Assembly: GCA_965247915.1 (NCBI GenBank)
Contig: OZ252048.1
Coordinates: forward strand, 930,001-994,000
Direction: 5' to 3'
DNA length: 64,000 nt
Source: JAKZRT01 sp965247915
GTDB taxonomy: Bacteria > Pseudomonadota > Alphaproteobacteria > Rhodobacterales > Rhodobacteraceae
The notes under the pieces are model-generated. The model searched no databases and was not told where the DNA came from. It worked only from the letters and a program-made list of their open reading frames with translations. This document shows positions 34,305 to 41,808 of the stretch, piece by piece; position 1 is the first letter of the stretch, and each line of letters begins with the position of its first letter. A program made the position numbers and the translations under genes.

Positions 34305-35402
34305 ATGCAGAACGCCATCCCATATCCTGCAATGGTGCCCGGTCGCCACCGTCCGCCCGTCGCCCGCCGGAGCCGCCGTGGCCTCGGTCTGCTCGATGCC
34401 GCTCTTGCCGTGGCGGTGCTTTCGGTGCTCATGCTCTGGGGCGGGCAGATCGTCGGCGACTGGGCCGCGGGCCGGGTGGTGACGGGCGAGGCGCGCACGG
34501 CGGCGGACCTCGCGCGCGCCGGACGCTTGCTTCTTGAGGGCGATATCAATCATCCCGGACGCAGCCATGGCGTGAACGCCGCCCCGCTTGCCGTGCCGCT
34601 GGCCGATCTTCGGGGGGCCGGTCTGCGCTCTCCGGCGCTTGGGGACCGTACCGCCGGCCGCCGCACCCTAACGCTCTGGCTCTGGCGGCCCGGGGCCGGA
34701 GCGCTCCTGGTGATCGCCCGGGCGCGGGGAGAAGTGCCACTGGCCCGCCTGCCTGGCGCGGAAGACGGCGTGGGCGTCCTGCTGGCCGGTGAAACCCGCC
34801 TCCGGGGTTCGGGGGTGGATTTCGACATGGGCGCGATCAACGCCGCCTTGCCCGGCTTTGCGGCCGCGGGCGATCTCTTCGCGCTCGATTACGTGGCGCT
34901 CGACATGCCCTGCCGCAGCTATCTCTTCCGGGAGACCGTGGACGGCTGCCCCGAGGCCAGCACAATGACAGTCGATCTCGACATGGGCGGCAACGATCTG
35001 ACCGGGGCCGGGCGGGTTCAGGCCGCCACGGCGGCGATCAGCGCGCTCGAGGGAGCGGCACGGATCACGGGGGATCTCAGCGTCGCCGGCGAGATGGAGG
35101 TCGCGGGCGACGCGCAGATGCAGAACCTCACGGTGAACGGCGTCATCACCGCCGGGAGCGTGGCGATCGAGGGCACCCTGACGGTGCCCGACCTGACGGC
35201 CACCGGCGGGATCACCGGCGCGGACCTGGCCTTTGACGGCGCGCTGACCGTCTCCGGCGAAGCCCGGCTTGGCGCGGCGAACGCGGGGACGCTCAACGTC
35301 CGGACGCTCAATGTCCGGCAGCTCTCCTCGGACAGGGGCCACTTCGACGCGAACTTCGCTGACGATGTGACCGTCAGCCGTTGCACGGGCTGTGCGCCAT
35401 GA
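34305..35402 (+). CDS. Prepilin-like (PilV-type) protein with repeat stalk
   Basis: 365 residues. After a basic leader (ARRSRRG), LGLLDAALAVAVLSVLML has the form of a type IV prepilin N-terminus: Gly before the cut, hydrophobic helix, and Asp instead of Glu at mature position 5. The C-terminal 130 residues are short repeats (ITGDLSVAGEMEVAGDAQMQ; LTVPDLTATGGITGADLAFD), suggesting a beta-helical stalk, ending CTGCAP. By analogy with PilV it could be a tip adhesin of a conjugative pilus. The ATG at 34305 follows TGAGG; the next gene overlaps its stop. Confidence 0.55.
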   Translation: MQNAIPYPAMVPGRHRPPVARRSRRGLGLLDAALAVAVLSVLMLWGGQIVGDWAAGRVVTGEARTAADLARAGRLLLEGDINHPGRSHGVNAAPLAVPLADLRGAGLRSPALGDRTAGRRTLTLWLWRPGAGALLVIARARGEVPLARLPGAEDGVGVLLAGETRLRGSGVDFDMGAINAALPGFAAAGDLFALDYVALDMPCRSYLFRETVDGCPEASTMTVDLDMGGNDLTGAGRVQAATAAISALEGAARITGDLSVAGEMEVAGDAQMQNLTVNGVITAGSVAIEGTLTVPDLTATGGITGADLAFDGALTVSGEARLGAANAGTLNVRTLNVRQLSSDRGHFDANFADDVTVSRCTGCAP

Positions 35403-35896
35403 TGGGGCGGGCAACATATATCCGGCACCGGATGGCCCCGGCCGAATCTGCCGTAGGACGTTGCGCGGCGGTGATAGCGTTCTTCATCGCGGCACCACTG
35501 GCGCTGGCCCAGCCGCCTGAACAGGGCACAGACGCTCCCGTGAAGCCGGAAGACGGCGGTGTGGTCGCCGGTTCGGACGCGGCGACCGGGAGGACCACTG
35601 ACGGTACCGATGCGGGTGATGAACCGTTGGCCGACGCGGAAGATCTGCGCACGGCGCTCTCGCGCGAGATTGCGCGGCTCCGGGCCGACATTGCCGAGAT
35701 CGGGCGCTTTTCGCGCTGGCAGGCGGACGTGATGCGCATCGCCCGCACCGATCGGGCCGAGGCGCTGCGCCAGCGCCTGCCTATGGCCGATTGCCGCGCG
35801 AGCGCTCTGGCACCCCTCTGCGATGAGCTGACGGGGTTGTTTATGAAAGAAAATGCCGATGAGGAAGCACCGGTGAACGGGGAGGACGCGCCCTGA
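35399..35896 (+). CDS. Secreted coiled-coil hypothetical protein
   Basis: 165 residues starting ATGATG, whose TGA is the stop of the preceding gene. A signal peptide (CAAVIAFFIAAPLALAQ) precedes an acidic low-complexity linker and a helical segment (EDLRTALSREIARLRADIAEIGRFSRWQADVMRIAR), then two cysteines (ADCRASALAPLCDEL). Probably periplasmic. No family recognised; the location suggests a role with the pilin-like proteins. Confidence 0.55.
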   Translation: MMGRATYIRHRMAPAESAVGRCAAVIAFFIAAPLALAQPPEQGTDAPVKPEDGGVVAGSDAATGRTTDGTDAGDEPLADAEDLRTALSREIARLRADIAEIGRFSRWQADVMRIARTDRAEALRQRLPMADCRASALAPLCDELTGLFMKENADEEAPVNGEDAP

Positions 35897-36174
35897 TGGC
35901 ATTGCGATCCGCCACGCCGGATGAGGGCCGCACGCTTATGGCCTCAGGGTCTCACGCCGGAGGCCATGGGCAGGCGCCGGACCGTGAACCGGCCGAAGCC
36001 GCGCGCCCGGTGGATGACATGATCAGGGACAGGCTCTGCACGGGGGTCTTTGTCAGATCCGGTCATAACCGGATTCCTCCTGTGTTGTTTGCAAATTTCA
36101 TTATGGAGGAAGGCGGGGCAGTTGCGCAGACGCGGATTGCTCCGCCACACATTGACGCGGGGTGCGCGCCATGA
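35896..36174 (+). CDS. Doubtful ORF containing a brnT fragment
   Basis: A 92-residue frame starts at TGATG overlapping the preceding stop. Its middle, MIRDRLCTGVFVR, is identical to part of BrnT encoded at 38113-38077 on the other strand, because of a 37-bp perfect inverted repeat. The rest resembles nothing known. It competes with a minus-strand ORF at 35944-36066; at most one is likely real. Confidence 0.25.
   Translation: MALRSATPDEGRTLMASGSHAGGHGQAPDREPAEAARPVDDMIRDRLCTGVFVRSGHNRIPPVLFANFIMEEGGAVAQTRIAPPHIDAGCAP
35944..36066 (-). CDS. Possible 40-residue minus-strand ORF behind leader element A
   Basis: ATG 36066 lies seven bases after a strong GGAGG Shine-Dalgarno and encodes MTGSDKDPRAEPVPDHV and so on to a TGA at 35944. 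The leader is the same type of element that precedes trbD at the same distance, which favours translation. The peptide is encoded antisense to the brnT-like fragment, so it may be a remodelled remnant with a borrowed leader. Confidence 0.28.
   Translation of the reverse strand: MTGSDKDPRAEPVPDHVIHRARGFGRFTVRRLPMASGVRP
36018..36054. repeat. 37-bp perfect inverted repeat, left copy
   Basis: Starts CATGATCAGGGACAGG and ends GGGTCTTTGTC; its exact reverse complement is at 38077-38113 inside brnT. The two lie 2.06 kb apart, flanking the TSCPD-like, peptidase-like and brnA genes. Confidence 0.9.
36067..36118 (-). promoter_or_regulatory. Leader element A: SD-sequestering hairpin
   Basis: Read on the minus strand: CCCCGCC, an arm TTCCTCC, a 24-base loop containing TTTGCA and CAACACA, the complementary arm GGAGGAA, seven bases, then ATGACC. 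In plus coordinates the arms are 36074-36080 and 36105-36111. The GGAGG arm is the Shine-Dalgarno of the ORF at 36066. Element B at 39839-39892 has the same order and spacing with different, still complementary arms. Confidence 0.5.
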
Positions 36175-36599
36175 CCAAACGCCGCCCCCCGCAGACCGCC
36201 GTTGGCACGCGCATCCCGCCGCCGCCGCGCCGTCCCGGCGAGACGCGCAAGCTCACCTGGAAGGAGCAAAGCGTCTACGTCACGATCGGCTATCGCGACG
36301 ATCATGTGACGCCTTGCGAGATCTTCTACGACGGCGGTTACCGCTCGGGCTCGGATATGGAGGCGCTGGTCTCGGATCTCTGCGTCGCGCTCTCGGTGAT
36401 GCTGCAACAGGAGGGGCTGACGGCGGCGGCGCTCGGCAAGTCGATGTCGGAGGCCTTCGACCTCCGCACCGGCAAGCGCGAACCCGCCTCGATCCTCGGG
36501 CTTCTTTTGTTCGAGATCGTCCGACCGCCCGCCTGGTCGGCCGATCTCGCCAATGCGCTCAGAGAGAGCGCAGCGACAAATCAGGCGGACGCGCCATGA
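36171..36599 (+). CDS. TSCPD-domain-like small protein
   Basis: 142 residues. A proline-rich start is followed by VTIGYRDDHVTPCEIFYDGGYRSGSDMEALVSDLCVALSVMLQQEG, which resembles the TSCPD domain found at the C-terminus of class II ribonucleotide reductases and in small stand-alone proteins. The RNR active site is absent, so it is not an enzyme of that kind; a regulatory or structural role is possible. The stop overlaps the next small ORF as ATGA. Confidence 0.55.
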   Translation: MTKRRPPQTAVGTRIPPPPRRPGETRKLTWKEQSVYVTIGYRDDHVTPCEIFYDGGYRSGSDMEALVSDLCVALSVMLQQEGLTAAALGKSMSEAFDLRTGKREPASILGLLLFEIVRPPAWSADLANALRESAATNQADAP

Positions 36600-36739
36600 C
36601 GTGGCGGCAGATACTTCCGGTGGCGTTCCCGCCTGGCCACAGATGGCGTGGTCCGGTCCGGCCGGCAGCACACGTCTGCGGGAACCTGTTCCCGGCGGGA
36701 CCGGGTTTCCGGGAAGACCGGAGACGCGTCCATGCCTGA
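36596..36739 (+). CDS. Small coupled ORF, 47 residues
   Basis: Starts within ATGA at the TSCPD-like stop and ends 8 bases into the next gene, so its ends fit translational coupling on both sides. The product (MTWRQILPVAFPPGHRW then Arg/Pro-rich) matches nothing known. It may exist only to couple translation, or be chance. Confidence 0.3.
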   Translation: MTWRQILPVAFPPGHRWRGPVRPAAHVCGNLFPAGPGFREDRRRVHA

Positions 36740-37436
36740 GATCGCAACCCCGGCACCGCCAATTATCGCCCTCGGGACGGTGGGGTATGCCATCGCCGCG
36801 CTGTTTGCTCTGATGATCGCGACCGGCCTCGTGGTGGTGCTTTGGCGCGACCTGACCCGCTTCGAGATCGATTTCGCCGCGCTCGCGCTGGCCAGCCTCC
36901 CGATGCTCGCCCTGACCCTGCTTCTCTCCGGCCCGGAGGCGGCGCTGGCCGCGCTGGCGGTGGCGGCGCTCTTCGGGACGCTTGCGGAGGCGGTGCGGCG
37001 GCTGCGGCCGGGACGCATGGGCGCGGGCGATCCATGGGCGTTCGCCGCGCTCGGGCTGGCGGCCGGACCGGACCACGCCATTGCCACGCTTCTGACGTGC
37101 AGCCTCCTCTGCCTTGTCACCTCGATCACCTGGAGCCTGCGGCGCGGCAAGCGCCTTTTCCGGTCGATGTTTCCCGCCGCCCTGGCGCTGGTTCCGGCCA
37201 TGGCGATTGCCGTGGCCCTCCGCCTCGCCGATGCGGGCGGGGTTCTGCCGCCTCCCATGGACGGGCAGGCGGTGCCGCTCTCCCCGGAGACCGCTGGCCT
37301 CCTCGTTGTCGCGGCCGCGTTCCTGCTCGGGCTTGGCTCACGCGCACGGCTGTCGCGTTGGGCCGCCTCGCTCGGACCGGGCCGCGCCGACAACCCCACT
37401 CACCCTGTCTCCCAACAGAAAGGATACGACCCATGA
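36732..37436 (+). CDS. Prepilin-peptidase-like (A24) membrane protein
   Basis: 234 residues with about seven membrane segments. GRMGAGDPWAFAALGLAAG fits the GxGDxxLxxxxGxxxG signature of type IV prepilin peptidases with its catalytic Asp. The segment WRDLTRFEIDFAALALASLP could provide the first Asp in place of the usual DxxTxxIPN. The N-terminal methyltransferase domain of classical PilD is missing, as in TadV/CpaA-type enzymes. The prepilin-like protein at 34305 is an obvious substrate. The ATG at 36732 is chosen because it starts directly before the first helix. Confidence 0.5.
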   Translation: MPEIATPAPPIIALGTVGYAIAALFALMIATGLVVVLWRDLTRFEIDFAALALASLPMLALTLLLSGPEAALAALAVAALFGTLAEAVRRLRPGRMGAGDPWAFAALGLAAGPDHAIATLLTCSLLCLVTSITWSLRRGKRLFRSMFPAALALVPAMAIAVALRLADAGGVLPPPMDGQAVPLSPETAGLLVVAAAFLLGLGSRARLSRWAASLGPGRADNPTHPVSQQKGYDP

Positions 37437-37663
37437 CCCATTACATAGTGACCGTGCCGGTGACCGGTAAGGATGGCGTCCAGCGCTACCCACGGGTGGG
37501 CGCGATGTTCGAGAACCACAACCGCGAGACCGGCGAGGTGTTCTATTCGGTGAAGCTCGATTTTCCGATGGGCGCGACCGAGCTGGTGGCGTTTCCGCCG
37601 AGATCGAAAGAGGCGGATGCGGGCGAGGATGTGGCCGACGCTGCGGCTGAGGCCGGCCGATGA
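37433..37663 (+). CDS. Small hypothetical protein of the secretion cluster
   Basis: 76 residues; ATG 37433 overlaps the preceding stop as ATGA and has AAAGGA upstream. The sequence YIVTVPVTGKDGVQRYPRVGAMFENHNRETGEVFYSVKLDFPMGATELVAFPPR reads as a compact beta-rich domain like the small DUF736-type proteins of alphaproteobacterial plasmids, but I cannot assign that family. Its tail is acidic. Last gene of the plus-strand run that starts at 33964. Confidence 0.55.
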   Translation: MTHYIVTVPVTGKDGVQRYPRVGAMFENHNRETGEVFYSVKLDFPMGATELVAFPPRSKEADAGEDVADAAAEAGR

Positions 37664-37748
37664 GGTGGCAAAGTGATCATAACCTATCTTATACGTCAAA
37701 AAGGCTGACCCGTCTTTTCGCACGGATTTTTCGGATGACGAACGTCTT

Positions 37749-38030
37749 TCAGGCGATCGCCTGGTCCACGAACTCCGGGTCCGCCGCGATGACCTGCGCA
37801 TACGCCACCGCATATTCCGGTGGTGTCACGCGTGCCTGCTCCCAGTCGCGCAGCGTCCCGATGGGTACACGAAACCGCGTCGAGAACGCGAGTTGGGTGG
37901 TGCCGGTCGCGCGCCGCGCGCGGCGGATGATGCGCGCTTTCATCCCGCGATCGAGGCCCTCGGTGGTCACGTCGAAGTCCGCCTCGTCGTCAGGATCGGC
38001 AGCCAGCACCGTAATGTCCTTTTTCGCCAT
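37749..38030 (-). CDS. brnA: BrnA-family antitoxin
   Basis: 93-residue antitoxin: acidic N-terminus (VLAADPDDEADFDVT) followed by a helix-turn-helix, GTTQLAFSTRFRVPIGTLRDWEQARVTPPEYAVAYAQVI, the type found in BrnA and HigA-like partners. The N-terminus overlaps the end of brnT by 41 bases. The ATG at 38030 is favoured by AGGAG five bases upstream; ATG 38033 is adjacent. It should neutralise BrnT and repress the pair. Confidence 0.8.
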   Translation of the reverse strand: MAKKDITVLAADPDDEADFDVTTEGLDRGMKARIIRRARRATGTTQLAFSTRFRVPIGTLRDWEQARVTPPEYAVAYAQVIAADPEFVDQAIA

Positions 38031-38268
38031 CATTGCTCCTCCGCACAGACATGAACCGAAGACTATCTCCCCGCCGGACAAAGACCCCCGTGCAGAGCCT
38101 GTCCCTGATCATGCCGATCACCTTGAACCGTTCCTCGCCGTCAACAGGACGAATGGAGGGAAGGATCAGATGCGCCTCGTCCCCGAAGATATGACCGCCC
38201 TCTGCCAGAGAGAATCCGTGTTTCGTCCTGTTGATCGCATCCTTGGCCGGATCGTAGTCGATCATCAT
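37990..38268 (-). CDS. brnT: BrnT-family ribonuclease toxin
   Basis: 92-residue RelE-fold toxin: IDYDPAKDAINRTKHGFSLAEGGHIF, then GEERFKVIGMIRDRLCTGVFVRRGDSLRFMSVRRS, the characteristic BrnT pattern. It should cleave RNA when free. ATG at 38268 or 38265. The segment coding MIRDRLCTGVFVR is duplicated as a 37-bp inverted repeat at 36018-36054. Toxin-first order with overlap is normal for brnTA. Confidence 0.87.
   Translation of the reverse strand: MMIDYDPAKDAINRTKHGFSLAEGGHIFGDEAHLILPSIRPVDGEERFKVIGMIRDRLCTGVFVRRGDSLRFMSVRRSNDGEKGHYGAGCRS
38077..38113. repeat. 37-bp perfect inverted repeat, right copy in brnT
   Basis: Exact reverse complement of 36018-36054. This copy lies in an intact gene, so it is likely the parent of the left copy. 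Confidence 0.9.
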
Positions 38269-38339
38269 GACGCAACACTACGGATATTCCGTATGCGCTG
38301 CAACCGCCTCTGCTGCACCGGCCTTCGGAGATCGGTTCG

Positions 38340-38912
38340 ATGATGGCATGGTACAGACAAACCGGCCGCCGCGCCCTGCCGCGCACGCCCGGCGCCCTCT
38401 CCCGGAGTGGCGTTGTTCTCGCGCTTTGCCTCACAATCGTTCTCTTTGCGCGCGGAAGCGACGGTCTCACACGCTGGCTGGCGGCCCCCGCGCAGGCCGG
38501 GGGACTCGCCGGCACGGCCTCCGTCATCGACGGCGACACGCTGGAGGTCCGGGGTCGGCGTATCCGTCTTCACGGCATTGATGCGCCCGAAAGCCGGCAG
38601 CGCTGTGAGGACGGGACCGGCCAGAGCTACCGTTGCGGCCAGCGGGCCGCGCTGGCGCTGGCGGATCGGATTGGCCGCGCACCCGTTACATGTGAGACCC
38701 GCGACACCGACCGCTACGGGCGGCTGATCGCCGTTTGCTATCAGGGAACCACGGACCTGAACGCCTGGTTGGTCACCGGGGGCCATGCGGTCGCCTACCG
38801 GCGCTACAGCACGGACTACGTGGGTGAAGAGCGTCTGGCGCGCGCCGCGCGCCGCGGGCTCTGGGCGGGACGCTTCGTCATGCCCTGGGACTGGCGGAGG
38901 GGCGTGCGATGA
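38340..38912 (+). CDS. Thermonuclease-family (SNase) protein
   Basis: 190 residues: basic N-terminus with a signal-anchor-like helix (VVLALCLTIVLFARG), then an SNase domain with TASVIDGDTLEVRGRRIRLHGIDAPES, DTDRYGRLIAVCY and LVTGGHAVAYRRYSTDYVGEERLARAARRGLW. The Asp, Arg, Glu and Arg expected at the calcium-dependent active site are plausibly present. Secreted or membrane-anchored nucleases of this type are common next to conjugation genes. ATG 38343 is an alternative. Confidence 0.85.
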   Translation: MMAWYRQTGRRALPRTPGALSRSGVVLALCLTIVLFARGSDGLTRWLAAPAQAGGLAGTASVIDGDTLEVRGRRIRLHGIDAPESRQRCEDGTGQSYRCGQRAALALADRIGRAPVTCETRDTDRYGRLIAVCYQGTTDLNAWLVTGGHAVAYRRYSTDYVGEERLARAARRGLWAGRFVMPWDWRRGVR

Positions 38913-39952
38913 GCACCGCACCCTCCAAACCGAAGACCACCCGCATTCACTGCCCCCGCACCGGCGCGCGGGGGCGCCTTGAGACGTTCGTGAAGATGGA
39001 GAAGATCGGCGCCGTTGCCGGCGAGATCGCCGGTGATCTCTTTCGTGACATCGCCGCTATCGCCTTCGGGCCGGGCAGGACGGGCCTCCAACCGGTCAAA
39101 CCGCGTCTCGACCCATTCGGCGAACTCAGCGAGATCGGCGCGGTTGCGGTGAAGGGATCCGCACCGGGGGGCTCAGGCCCTGCCCGTGATCTTTCGCGCG
39201 ACGCCCATGACATCTTCGGTAAAGACCAAGGCCAGTACGGCGAGCATGAGCGCCGCGAAGGTGACGCCGCCTGCGAAAAGCCCGAAGAAGAGCGCGACGA
39301 GGCCCGCAGGCACCAGCATCGCGGCGATGACCTTCAGCCAGGCCATAAAGACCTCTTCGGGCGCGGGCGGGTCGTCGTATCCGACAAAGGCCCAGTCCTT
39401 CATATAGGCGGGCGGCAGTTCGTCGGGCAGGTGGCGGGGATATCTCATGCCGAGCCAGCGCATCGCGAACCAGTGCGGGTCCTGCTCGAACATGGCGCGC
39501 AGCCAGCGCACTCCGCCGATGAAGATCAACGCGGCACCGATGATCCCGAAGATATCGATCCCGAAGACCACGATCACGAGGAAGGCGACGACGCCCACGA
39601 GCACCAGGAACGGCGTGCGCTCGCAGCCGAGGATCTGCGGCGGGGCGATCAGGTGTTTCTCAAAGCGCCCGATCGGCGGAAAGGGCCGCGTTTCGGATCG
39701 GGTGTTGTTGTCCATATCTGTCTCCTCTCGGGGCGGTGCGCGCCCCGAAAAAGACCCGTCCGCCGTTTCCGGCGTCTCGTCGTCAGGCAGGACCCGATGG
39801 CGCACGCCGTCGATTATGATGCTGACCTTCCTGGTCATCACCCATTCTCCCAGGCTGTGTTGTGCAAAACCACTATGGGAGAGGCGGGGTCCGGTCGCAA
39901 GATCGGTCTCCGCCACAGACGTCTGGCGGCGACCATGGGAGCGATGCGATGA
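38909..39952 (+). CDS. Doubtful long ORF, mostly antisense to trbD
   Basis: The frame starts in ATGA at the SNase stop. The first 90 residues (FVKMEKIGAVAGEIAGDLF, RTGLQPVKPRLDPFGELSE) look protein-like and could be a small coupled gene that once ended near 39170. Beyond that it is the antisense of trbD, with biased Asp/His/Glu composition typical of a shadow frame. I would keep at most the N-terminal part. Confidence 0.22.
   Translation: MSTAPSKPKTTRIHCPRTGARGRLETFVKMEKIGAVAGEIAGDLFRDIAAIAFGPGRTGLQPVKPRLDPFGELSEIGAVAVKGSAPGGSGPARDLSRDAHDIFGKDQGQYGEHERREGDAACEKPEEERDEARRHQHRGDDLQPGHKDLFGRGRVVVSDKGPVLHIGGRQFVGQVAGISHAEPAHREPVRVLLEHGAQPAHSADEDQRGTDDPEDIDPEDHDHEEGDDAHEHQERRALAAEDLRRGDQVFLKAPDRRKGPRFGSGVVVHICLLSGRCAPRKRPVRRFRRLVVRQDPMAHAVDYDADLPGHHPFSQAVLCKTTMGEAGSGRKIGLRHRRLAATMGAMR
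39173..39838 (-). CDS. trbD: TrbD/VirB3-like inner-membrane protein
   Basis: 221 residues from ATG 39838, seven bases after the leader's GGGAG. A shorter start, ATG 39715, has its own AGGAG and gives 180 residues with the classic TrbD beginning. Core: FEKHLIAPPQILGCERTPFLVLVGVVAFLVIVV, a second helix, then RWLRAMFEQDPHWFAMRWLGMRYPRHLP. TrbD/VirB3 partners the TrbE/VirB4 ATPase in pilus assembly. Unusually, there is an extra helix pair after the TrbD core and the gene faces away from the other trb genes. Confidence 0.72.
   Translation of the reverse strand: MTRKVSIIIDGVRHRVLPDDETPETADGSFSGRAPPREETDMDNNTRSETRPFPPIGRFEKHLIAPPQILGCERTPFLVLVGVVAFLVIVVFGIDIFGIIGAALIFIGGVRWLRAMFEQDPHWFAMRWLGMRYPRHLPDELPPAYMKDWAFVGYDDPPAPEEVFMAWLKVIAAMLVPAGLVALFFGLFAGGVTFAALMLAVLALVFTEDVMGVARKITGRA
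39839..39892 (-). promoter_or_regulatory. Leader element B: SD-sequestering hairpin upstream of trbD
   Basis: On the minus strand: CCCCGCC, arm TCTCCC, a 25-base loop with TTTTGCA and CAACACA, arm GGGAGA, seven bases, ATGACC. In plus coordinates the arms are 39846-39851 and 39877-39882. Compared with element A (36067-36118) the paired bases change on both sides while the loop words, 5' box and spacing persist. It lies in the divergent trbD/trbB gap. Confidence 0.5.
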
Positions 39953-40905
39953 GCGCCCCGGTTCCGCTGGCGCCCGCCGCCGGCCCGCAGGCCGCGCCTG
40001 GTCCTCTGGCGGAGTTTCTCGGGCCGCTGGCGGCGCTTCTCGATGCGCCGGATGTGATCGAGATCAGCGCCAATCCCGATGGTGCGGTCTTCGTTGACCG
40101 CTTCGGGCAGGGCCGCACCCGCTGGGGCGAGATCGCGGGTGCCGATGCCGAGCGCTTCCTGCGCTGGTGCGCGACGCGCACGGAGACGGCGATCACCGAG
40201 GCCATGCCCCGTCTCAAGGGCCGCATTCCCGGCACCGCGCACCGGGTTGCCGGGCTGATCCCGCCGGTGGTGGAGGCGCCGATGTTCTCGATCCGCCGCC
40301 ATCTCGACCGGGTGATCCCGCTCGGGGACTATGTGCGCGCACCGGTCCCGCTGGACCTGATCAGGACCGCTATCGCCGCGCGGAAGAACATTCTCATTGC
40401 CGGGGCCACGGGCGCGGGCAAGACGACGCTTCTGAACGCCTGTCTGGGCGAGGTGGCGCGGATCCAGCCCGAAACCCGTCTGATCGTCATCGAGGACACC
40501 CCCGAGATCCGCCATCCGCTGGCCGATCACGTGGCAATGCGGACCTCCGACACGGTGGGCATGGACGATCTGCTGGTCGATACGCTGCGCCATGCGCCGA
40601 CCCGCATCGTGGTGGGCGAGGTACGCACCGGCGCGGTGCTGATGACGCTCCTGAAGTCATGGAACACCGGACACCCGGGCGGACTGGCGACGCTTCATGC
40701 CAATTCGGCGGGCGAGGTGATGGAGCGGCTCTGGACGTTGGACACGGAGGTGATGAGCACCGATCCCACCCCGGCGCTGATGCAGGCGACCGACATGATC
40801 GTGTTCGTCCGGCGCGGACAGAATACGGCCCCGGAGGTCGCGGCGGTCGCAGAGCGCGCGGGCTACGGCCGGAACAGCAGGATGGAGACGATGTATGAGA
40901 TTTGA
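39949..40905 (+). CDS. trbB: Conjugal transfer ATPase TrbB (VirB11 family)
   Basis: 318-residue traffic ATPase. Residues 1-130 form the N-terminal domain (DVIEISANPDGAVFVDRFGQG). The RecA-like domain has Walker A GATGAGKT at 152-159, an Asp box in LIVIEDTPEIR, Walker B in RIVVGEVRTGAVL, and a His box in GHPGGLATLHANSA. It powers pilus biogenesis and transfer at the inner membrane. GGGAG precedes ATG 39949. Its 3' end overlaps trbC by 11 bases and is duplicated 903 bp downstream. Confidence 0.92.
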   Translation: MSAPVPLAPAAGPQAAPGPLAEFLGPLAALLDAPDVIEISANPDGAVFVDRFGQGRTRWGEIAGADAERFLRWCATRTETAITEAMPRLKGRIPGTAHRVAGLIPPVVEAPMFSIRRHLDRVIPLGDYVRAPVPLDLIRTAIAARKNILIAGATGAGKTTLLNACLGEVARIQPETRLIVIEDTPEIRHPLADHVAMRTSDTVGMDDLLVDTLRHAPTRIVVGEVRTGAVLMTLLKSWNTGHPGGLATLHANSAGEVMERLWTLDTEVMSTDPTPALMQATDMIVFVRRGQNTAPEVAAVAERAGYGRNSRMETMYEI

Positions 40906-41731
40906 GTCTGAAAAACCCCCCTGCGACCACGTGGAGACGGGCCCGTGTGCTCAGCGCCGCCGGGCGGTTCCCTGGTTTCCTGCCCCGCGTGTGCTTCTGC
41001 TGGTCGCGCTCGGTATGTTGTTTTTGCTCGCATTGCCGGTCGCCGCTGGGGCCGCTGAGGCCCCTGAGGCCGCCGACCCGATCTTCGGGACCGCCTCCCC
41101 GCTCAAGAAATTCATCGGGTTCATCACGGGTATCTTCGCCTATATGCTGGTGATCGTCGGCACGGTGGTGACGCTCGGCGGTCTGATCCTCGGCAGCGAC
41201 ATGAGCGGGTTTGCGCGGCGCGCGCCGGTGGTGGTCGTCGCCGGCGCGGTCCTGATCCTCGCCGACAAGATGGTCTTGAACCTCTTTGGCACGAGCGTTG
41301 GTGCCGAAATCCCGCCCGACATGGTGCCCCTGTTTTTCGATCTGCTGGTCGGGATCCGCCCATGACCGACCGCGCCCTTCCCTGCGCCACGGCGCTTGCG
41401 CTCCTCATGATGAGCGCGGCTTCCGCTGCCGGGCAGGACGGGGCCCGGCCCGAGGGCATCGGCTCCGATCTGATTGCGGTCACGGACGGTGGTGTGCCGC
41501 CTGAGGAGAGTCCTGGCGGCCCACCGGACGAAGCCGCAACGCAGGACGCGCCACCCGACGCCGCAGGCCCGCGTATCGTCATGGAACAGGATCCCGCCAC
41601 AGGCGCCGCCGTGCGGGCGGACGTCAACGAAACGGGGACCAACGCAGACCCGGTGCCGACGGAGCAGGTGACCGACACACCCGCTCCCGAAGAAAACCGG
41701 CCCGATGCGACCGGGACCGTAGAGGTCGCGA
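40829..41731. repeat. Tandem duplication, unit 1 (trbB tail, trbC1, trbG head)
   Basis: A 903-bp unit whose second copy follows at 41732-42616. The break falls at CCCCGGAGG, which occurs both near the trbB 3' end and inside trbG, so recombination at this short homology explains the unit. Sequence outside the mature pilin coding part is almost identical between copies. Confidence 0.92.
40895..41365 (+). CDS. trbC: TrbC/VirB2-family pilin, variant 1
   Basis: 156-residue propilin: leader with a hydrophobic segment (VLLLVALGMLFLLALPVAAG), a variable stretch AAEAPEAADPIFGTASPL, then two membrane helices (FIGFITGIFAYMLVIVGTVVTLGGLIL; VVVVAGAVLILADKMV) around SDMSGFARRAP, and a short tail. TrbC is cleaved and cyclised to form the conjugative pilus. 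It differs from variant 2 at 41798 in the mature N-terminus and the C-terminal LADKMVLNLFGTSV. Confidence 0.85.
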   Translation: MRFESEKPPCDHVETGPCAQRRRAVPWFPAPRVLLLVALGMLFLLALPVAAGAAEAPEAADPIFGTASPLKKFIGFITGIFAYMLVIVGTVVTLGGLILGSDMSGFARRAPVVVVAGAVLILADKMVLNLFGTSVGAEIPPDMVPLFFDLLVGIRP

Positions 41732-41808
41732 CCCCGGAGGTCGCGGCGGTCGCAGAGCGCGCGGGCTACGGCCGGAACAGCAGTATGGAGACGATGTATG
41801 AGATTTGA
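41362..41808 (+). pseudogene. Truncated trbG fused to the end of trbB
   Basis: The first 127 codons are those of trbG (signal peptide, then an acidic Pro-rich linker up to VEVATPE). The frame then passes through the duplication junction into the last 22 codons of trbB (EVAAVAERAGYGRN to METMYEI). The TrbG beta-sandwich is missing, so this is a by-product of the tandem duplication. The frame happens to stay open and could produce a secreted stub of 148 residues. Confidence 0.85.
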
